In this document: positions 5,343-9,341 of the stretch, in pieces
Layout: each line of letters starts with the position of its first letter
How positions within the stretch are numbered: position 1 is the stretch's first letter
Translations under genes and position numbers: made by a program
Assembly (NCBI GenBank): GCA_025355115.1
Contig: JANXLO010000110.1
Span: 1-9,341 of the forward strand
Source: Chthonomonadaceae bacterium
GTDB taxonomy: Bacteria; Armatimonadota; Chthonomonadetes; Chthonomonadales; Chthonomonadaceae
Reading direction: 5' to 3'
DNA: 9,341 nucleotides
The notes under the pieces: generated by a model
Seen by the model: only the letters and a program-made list of their open reading frames with translations
The model's database searches: none
What the model was told of the DNA's origin: nothing

Positions 5343-7637
5343 ATGACCATGAAATCACGCTGGAATATCGTTCTATTGCTGGCAGGGAGCCTGTGCCTGA
5401 CTCGCTCTGCGTCCGCCTTCGAGACGTGGGTGGTGATCGTGGGGATCAACAAATACGACAGTCCGCAGATTGCTGCCCTCAAATATCCTGCGACCGATGC
5501 GACCGCCATTCGGGAGACGCTGACAGACCCACAGTACGGCAATCTGTCCGCCGACCATGTGAAACTGCTGACCGATGAACAGGCGACGGCGGCCAACATC
5601 CGGGCGGCAGTCTCTGATTTTCTGGCAACAAAGGTTCAGCCAGGCGATCACGTCATCGTCTCACTGGCAGGTCACGGCGTCACGAAGGGCGTTGGTTTGG
5701 AGGCGAAGAGTTACCTGCTTCCGACCGATGTCAAAGGCGTCAGCATCACCGCGCTGGAAGCCTCTGCGATTGATCTGCGGGTGTTCGCAAACGATTTGGG
5801 CAAACTGCCCGCTTCGCAGTTTGTGCTTTTCGTGGATGCCTGCCGGGAGGATCCGACCCCCGGACGCGGCGTCAAGGGCAATCTGCTCAGCGACGTTCTC
5901 AGCCGCAATCTCCAGGTAACGCCACAGGTCAAAGGGCAGCCTGCAGTCGCCGTGACCTTCTTCGCGTGCAGCATCGGACAGCGCGCGTACGAAGACCCGG
6001 AGTTCAAACATGGCGTCTTCACCTACTGGATTCTGGACGGCATCCGGCAAGCCGCCATTCCCACGCGCCCCGAAGGCTCGGTAGATATGGGCCGTCTATC
6101 CAGCTACGTCGGTGAGAAGGTGAAGGAGTGGGCGAAAAAGACCTCAGAGGCCGGGGGCTTCGAGGTAGAGCAGACGCCGGAAATGGTCAATAGCGAACTG
6201 AATGGCCCGGTCGTGCTGGTGCAGGTGAAGCGCAACGGCAACCTCCCCGCAATGCCGCTGACAGCCTCTGCGCCGCGTGGTCTGTTCCTGACCTCGCCCG
6301 GAAACGCGCAGTTGACGGTGAACGGCGCGAAGATTAGCGCGGGGCCGGTCGTGCAGGCTCCGCTGCGTTCCGGCGACAACACCGTGCGCGTCGAGGCAGC
6401 CGGCTACGCTCCCAGCGAGCGTTCCGTGCGGGCGCTTGCCGGGTATCAGCCGCAAATCACGCTTCAGCTTCAGCACGAAGAGAGTTCCGGCGCGGCCCCA
6501 AACAGCAAAGCGGCGGAACTCTATGCCCGCGCTCAGGACGCCGAGGCCCGCGAGCAGTGGGAGGCGGCGACGGCGGGCTATCAGTTCGTCCTTCAAACCG
6601 ATTCGAAGTTTGCGCCCGCCTACGAACGTCTGGCGGCCCTCCAAGTACGGCAGGGGCAACCTAAAGAGGCCATCACCACCCTGCTCAAACTGCGCGAACA
6701 GACGACCCCGAACGTCCATACCTACTGCCTGCTGACTTCCGCTTATGTTGCATACGCCATGCAGGAGGCTCCCAACGCGAAGGAAGAGAGCAGCGGCGGC
6801 AACAAAAAGAAAAGTCCGGGCGGCATTATCGGCGGTCTTTTCGGCAAAAAGAAGAAAGATCCGGAAGAGGACAAAAGCGGCGGGGCGGACTCTGGGGAGT
6901 TCCGGGTTCCCTCCAACGTGCGCGAGGCCGTGGGATGGGCGCGAAAGTCTGCAGACGAGGCGGTGAAGCTGGACGCGACTGCGCCCGAAGCGCTGCAGGC
7001 GCTCGGCTTTGCGCTCGTAGCTGCCGATCAGAAGGGCAGCAATCGCAAGGTAGCCCTTGAGGCGTTCGGAAAGGCGCTTTTCCTCAACCCGCACGATGCG
7101 ACAAGCAGCTACGGCCTCGGCTATGCGCTTCGCATATTCGGGTCGCTCCAAAAGGAGAAAGAGGCGCGAGACGAAGACCTGAAACGAGCCGTCGGAACCT
7201 TGAAAGATGCGATTGCCATCCGCCCGAACTACTATGAGGCGCACCGGGAACTCGCCTACTGCTACCATCTGCTCGACGATACAAGGCAGGCACGCCGCGA
7301 GTACGATACGGCCAACGCCAATCGCGGCGGCGCGGAAAACAGGGACGAAGTGGCCGGACTGAACGTCGCTCTCTCCAGCTTGCTCCAGCGGGCTGCCACC
7401 GAATCGGGCGGCAATCCCGCGCTCGTCTCGGCAGCGGAAGGCTACCTGGGAGATGCAAGAGAGTTCGCACCCAATCTGACGACTGCCCTGAGAACTCTGA
7501 AGATGGTCGGCCTCGGCAACAACCTTACCGACTTTCTCGATCGCCCTCTGCGCGAACTGTACAACAAAATTCCCTCCCTGCCCGGCGGTCTGGGCCTTCC
7601 AAACCCCAGCGACATTCTGGGCAAAATTTTGCACTGA
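5343..7637 (+). CDS. Exported caspase-like (C14) protease with PEGA and TPR regions
   Basis: A protein of 764 residues starting at ATG 5343, with AAGGAGAG six bases upstream. Residues 1-25 form a signal peptide ending SASA, so the protease should act outside the cytoplasm. The caspase-like p20 fold spans about 28-290. It carries VGINKYDSPQIAALKYPATDA, catalytic H111 (SLAGHG) and C167 (VLFVDACRED), plus the later FFACSIGQRAYED and HGVFTYWILDGI strands. Both dyad residues are present, so activity is likely. A PEGA-type beta module follows (about 311-375), then TPR-like helices (about 388-472), a Lys/Gly-rich linker (about 482-519) and a second TPR-like block (about 525-685). Bacterial orthocaspases usually cut after Arg or Lys; specificity here is unknown. 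It is the last gene of the operon, 30 bases after the FecR-like gene, and no clear terminator follows. Substrates may include its operon partners, but this is inference. Confidence 0.93.
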   Translation: MTMKSRWNIVLLLAGSLCLTRSASAFETWVVIVGINKYDSPQIAALKYPATDATAIRETLTDPQYGNLSADHVKLLTDEQATAANIRAAVSDFLATKVQPGDHVIVSLAGHGVTKGVGLEAKSYLLPTDVKGVSITALEASAIDLRVFANDLGKLPASQFVLFVDACREDPTPGRGVKGNLLSDVLSRNLQVTPQVKGQPAVAVTFFACSIGQRAYEDPEFKHGVFTYWILDGIRQAAIPTRPEGSVDMGRLSSYVGEKVKEWAKKTSEAGGFEVEQTPEMVNSELNGPVVLVQVKRNGNLPAMPLTASAPRGLFLTSPGNAQLTVNGAKISAGPVVQAPLRSGDNTVRVEAAGYAPSERSVRALAGYQPQITLQLQHEESSGAAPNSKAAELYARAQDAEAREQWEAATAGYQFVLQTDSKFAPAYERLAALQVRQGQPKEAITTLLKLREQTTPNVHTYCLLTSAYVAYAMQEAPNAKEESSGGNKKKSPGGIIGGLFGKKKKDPEEDKSGGADSGEFRVPSNVREAVGWARKSADEAVKLDATAPEALQALGFALVAADQKGSNRKVALEAFGKALFLNPHDATSSYGLGYALRIFGSLQKEKEARDEDLKRAVGTLKDAIAIRPNYYEAHRELAYCYHLLDDTRQARREYDTANANRGGAENRDEVAGLNVALSSLLQRAATESGGNPALVSAAEGYLGDAREFAPNLTTALRTLKMVGLGNNLTDFLDRPLRELYNKIPSLPGGLGLPNPSDILGKILH

Positions 7638-7805
7638 AAGAGAACGCGCACTTGCAGAGAACAATCACCGCTAAAGAGTTGTAGTGTCTCCGCATCGCAC
7701 CGAATAGCCGCTGCTATAGAGACTGTTGGCATTCGCTGCTCTGTGAAGGCTAATTTGCCCTCCCCGCCTCTTGCGAGTCTGGCTGGCGATGCAGGATGCG
7801 GTCAT
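7638..7805. other. Gene-free stretch after the caspase gene
   Basis: No open frame with coding character, no strong hairpin with a T-run and no promoter could be found here. Transcription from the operon may therefore run into the relic terminator at 7966. The last bases, from about 7785, may be a further decayed part of the HTH gene copy, but similarity is too weak to be sure. Confidence 0.5.
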
Positions 7806-7950
7806 CTTGCGGAGCGCCTGCTATCATGCCTGAAACGCGCCCACCTTCGACAGTGAGCCTTCGAGGCAGCGTGAGCGTAAGGCCCCGGAGTGGAAGCATG
7901 GCTGCACTCATCTCTTCCTCTACGATGCCGTGCTGGCGTTCGCTCGATGA
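7806..7950 (+). pseudogene. Decayed 3' end of a second copy of the HTH gene
   Basis: Codons 7849-7947 align without gaps to residues 142-173 of the intact HTH protein: DSEPSRQRE against DREPPRQSE, and a shared LYDAVLAFA at the end. About 19 of 32 residues are identical by eye. The stop moved one codon: the intact gene has TGATGA, this copy CGATGA. Upstream, 7806-7835 reads LAERLLSCLK, resembling FADWLVSHLD of the intact protein (residues 125-134), but the frames are joined by about eight missing bases. The HTH half, start codon and promoter are absent. This is a non-functional remnant. Confidence 0.75.
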
Positions 7951-7965
7951 GCTGAGTTAAGAAAG

Positions 7966-7997
7966 GCCGTTGGAATTTGCTTCCCGGTGGCACTTTT
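7966..7997 (+). terminator. Degraded copy of the HTH gene terminator
   Basis: GCCGTTGG (7966-7973) can pair with CCGGTGGC (7984-7991) through five Watson-Crick and three G-U pairs. TTTT (7994-7997) follows after two bases. It aligns with the perfect terminator at 1887-1919 but has lost its outer and inner pairs. It may still stop some transcripts from the caspase operon. Confidence 0.4.
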
Positions 7998-8085
7998 AAT
8001 TTTGTATAAGTCGATCAGTCGAAGTGAGACAAATCGGTGAAATCATGGCGGCAGAGCTTCGTCTAACGGAGGAATAAGCCGTTCG

Positions 8086-8151
8086 ATGACGAATAGGAGA
8101 ATACACTGCCTGAAAGGTCTGACGCGGCTGGCTACAGCTCCTATATTATGA
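8086..8151 (+). CDS. Possible 21-codon leader peptide overlapping the amidohydrolase start
   Basis: ATG 8086 opens a 21-codon frame (MTNRRIHCLKGLTRLATAPI then L) whose TGA (8149-8151) overlaps the amidohydrolase ATG (8148) in an ATGA junction, the usual form of translational coupling. GGAGG at 8068-8072 lies 13 bases upstream, rather far. The amidohydrolase itself has no ribosome site directly before its ATG, which makes coupling attractive. Against it, most differences from the left copy, where the frame no longer stops, change the amino acid. Confidence 0.25.
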   Translation: MTNRRIHCLKGLTRLATAPIL

Positions 8152-9341
8152 TGCGAATCTCCGCCCTCATCCCCGTGCTCTCACTGCTCATCGGCTCGCT
8201 CGCCCATGCACAGCAGACGCCCATCGCTATGACGGGAGCCAAAGTCTACACAGTCTCCGGGCCGCCAATCGAGCATGCCACTGTGCTCATCGTTGGCGGC
8301 AGGATTTCGGCTGTCGGCGCAAATCTTGTGATTCCGTCCGGCGCTCGCCGCATTGATCTGCGTGGCCTCGTCGTGATTCCGGGGCTTGTGGAGGCCCGCT
8401 CCGCACTCTTTCTCTCCGATGCGAACATGGCGGGCGCAGGCTCTCCCGAACAGGATGTGCTTGATGCCGCCGATCTGTTCGACAGGGCGGCCTTGAAAGT
8501 GCTTGCGCGGGGCGTGACCACCCTCTACCTCTCGCCCGGCAATCGCGGCAGCGTTGGGGGCCTCGGCGCGGTGGTCAAGCTGCGCAGCCCTTCGACTGGA
8601 GAGAGCGCAGTCTGGGCAGAGACGCTCATACCGAAAGCGGCGCTGAATCTCACCCTTGGCCTCTCCGCGAACGGACGATCCACCTCTCTGGAGCGGCTCA
8701 ACAGCTACGAGAGCCTGCGCGGGCTTTTCAGAGGTGCAGAGCAGTATCAGAAATCCTTCGCTCGGTACGATACCGATCTTCTCGCCTACGAGAAGCAGCA
8801 GAAGTCGCTTCCTCCAACGCCGGCCGCGAAGGCTCCCGCCCCCTCCACTGCCCCTCCAGCGCCTCCCCCTGTGCCATCTGCCCCGCTGCTGCCCAAGCCC
8901 ATCAAGCCGCGCATCGTTCCGGCGCAGGAGGCGCTCGTCGCGGCGCTCAAGCGGGAGATTCCAGTGCGGATCGAAGCCGCTCGGCCCGACGACATTCTCA
9001 ACGCGCTGCGACTAGCAGACGAGTTCAAGCTCCGCCTTGTCCTGGAATCGGCATTCGAGAGCGCGGGGCTTGGCGCGGAGATAGCCCGGCATAGCGCCGC
9101 CGTCGTATGGGGACCGATGCTTCCCGACGGCGTCCCCCGCCTCGAAACAGCCCGCTTTTCCCCGGAGACGGTCGCGCTGCTCGCCAGGGCCGGTGTGGTC
9201 CTCGCGCTCACGCCCGGCAGTCGCTCGGGGCTCGCGTCGCGGTTTCTGCTCGAGAACGCCGCCCTCGCCGTAGGGTATGGGCTGACGCCTACGCAGGCGC
9301 TGCGAGCTATCACGCTTGATGCGGCTCGGATACTCGGCGTT
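8148..9341 (+). CDS. Secreted amidohydrolase-family protein lacking metal ligands, 3' end outside window
   Basis: 398 residues are present and the frame is still open at the edge. Residues 1-21 are a signal peptide (LIPVLSLLIGSLAHA). The fold features of imidazolonepropionase-like amidohydrolases follow: the N-terminal strand GAKVYTVSGPPIEHATVLIVGGRI with VGANLVIPSG, then IDLRGLVVIPGL, and DDILNALRLADEFKLRLVLE and AALAVGYGLTPTQALRAITL late in the protein. Where the family has metal ligands this one differs: R84 and A86 replace the HxH after PGL, E276 and A278 replace the second His pair, S301 replaces the next His, and G357 replaces the Asp. A Pro/Ala-rich linker (about 220-258) interrupts the barrel. 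ATG 8151 is an alternative start. No ribosome site lies directly upstream. It is likely a non-catalytic or altered member; related full enzymes act on cyclic amides and similar bonds. Confidence 0.85.
   Translation, partial: MMRISALIPVLSLLIGSLAHAQQTPIAMTGAKVYTVSGPPIEHATVLIVGGRISAVGANLVIPSGARRIDLRGLVVIPGLVEARSALFLSDANMAGAGSPEQDVLDAADLFDRAALKVLARGVTTLYLSPGNRGSVGGLGAVVKLRSPSTGESAVWAETLIPKAALNLTLGLSANGRSTSLERLNSYESLRGLFRGAEQYQKSFARYDTDLLAYEKQQKSLPPTPAAKAPAPSTAPPAPPPVPSAPLLPKPIKPRIVPAQEALVAALKREIPVRIEAARPDDILNALRLADEFKLRLVLESAFESAGLGAEIARHSAAVVWGPMLPDGVPRLETARFSPETVALLARAGVVLALTPGSRSGLASRFLLENAALAVGYGLTPTQALRAITLDAARILGV

Larger units (their letters stand above)
7849..8174. repeat. Right copy of the ~326-base diverged direct repeat
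   Basis: Counterpart of 1770-2095, offset 6079 bases. Here the HTH gene part is a relic and the amidohydrolase start is intact. The last 106 bases (8069-8174) are much better conserved than the rest, at about 90 percent by eye; the stretch just before (7999-8068) matches only in patches. Confidence 0.85.

Noticed and set aside
5343..5420. Lipoprotein signal with C18 in the caspase N-terminus
   Set aside because: The residues before C18 are GSL, not a good lipobox, and a standard AxA cleavage site follows at 23-25.
6144..7664. A 506-codon open frame on the minus strand
   Set aside because: It lies opposite the caspase-like gene, whose motifs, signal peptide and ribosome site are clear. Long antisense frames are expected in GC-rich genes, and this one has no recognisable domain.
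8119..8147. Promoter-like CTGACG, 17 bases, TATATT just before the amidohydrolase ATG
   Set aside because: The -10 would touch the start codon, so transcription would begin after the ATG and lose the signal peptide. The left copy does not preserve the -10.
1..9341. Insertion sequence, integrase, tRNA or CRISPR array explaining the insertion
   Set aside because: No transposase or integrase motif, no terminal inverted repeats, no tRNA and no regular short-repeat array was seen. The only flanking structure is the diverged direct repeat.

Overview
The window is GC-rich, densely coded bacterial DNA. Several products carry Sec-type signal peptides ending in AxA, and one is a CHASE2-type membrane sensor, so the host is probably an environmental bacterium with a large secretome. 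No 16S or other phylogenetic marker is present. The style of the amidohydrolase and caspase genes would fit phyla such as Armatimonadota or Planctomycetota, but that is only a weak impression.

Layout: (1) 1-1108, minus strand: a family M32 metallocarboxypeptidase, cut by the left edge. (2) 1109-1346: a divergent promoter region with three GTAGA-type repeats just upstream of a near-consensus sigma-70 promoter. (3) 1347-1868: a small helix-turn-helix (HTH) protein of unknown family, closed by a textbook terminator. (4) 1869-2427: no intact gene. It holds an intergenic segment, the broken 5' end of an amidohydrolase-like gene joined to a 33-codon coding tail, and a structured leader. (5) 2428-7637: a tight three-gene operon with gaps of 11 and 30 bases: CHASE2-class III adenylate cyclase, secreted FecR-like protein, and exported caspase (C14-like) protein with PEGA and TPR regions. 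(6) 7638-8147: a second gene-free stretch with a decayed copy of the 3' end of the HTH gene and its terminator. (7) 8148-9341: a secreted amidohydrolase-family protein, cut by the right edge, that seems to have lost all its metal ligands.

The main structural observation is that 1770-2095 and 7849-8174 are diverged direct repeats, exactly 6079 bases apart at both ends. On the left the HTH gene is whole and the amidohydrolase start is broken. On the right the HTH gene is a relic and the amidohydrolase start is whole. The ancestral order was therefore probably HTH gene then amidohydrolase. A segment of about 5.7 kb carrying the cyclase/FecR-like/caspase operon now sits between duplicated junctions, as a single-crossover (Campbell-type) integration or an old tandem duplication would leave it.

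All three operon products have extracytoplasmic parts: the CHASE2 sensor domain, the FecR-like protein and the caspase. Only the cyclase output faces the cytoplasm. The working idea is an envelope-sensing and proteolysis module coupled to cAMP, delivered as an insertion. That function is inferred from domains and linkage, not shown.
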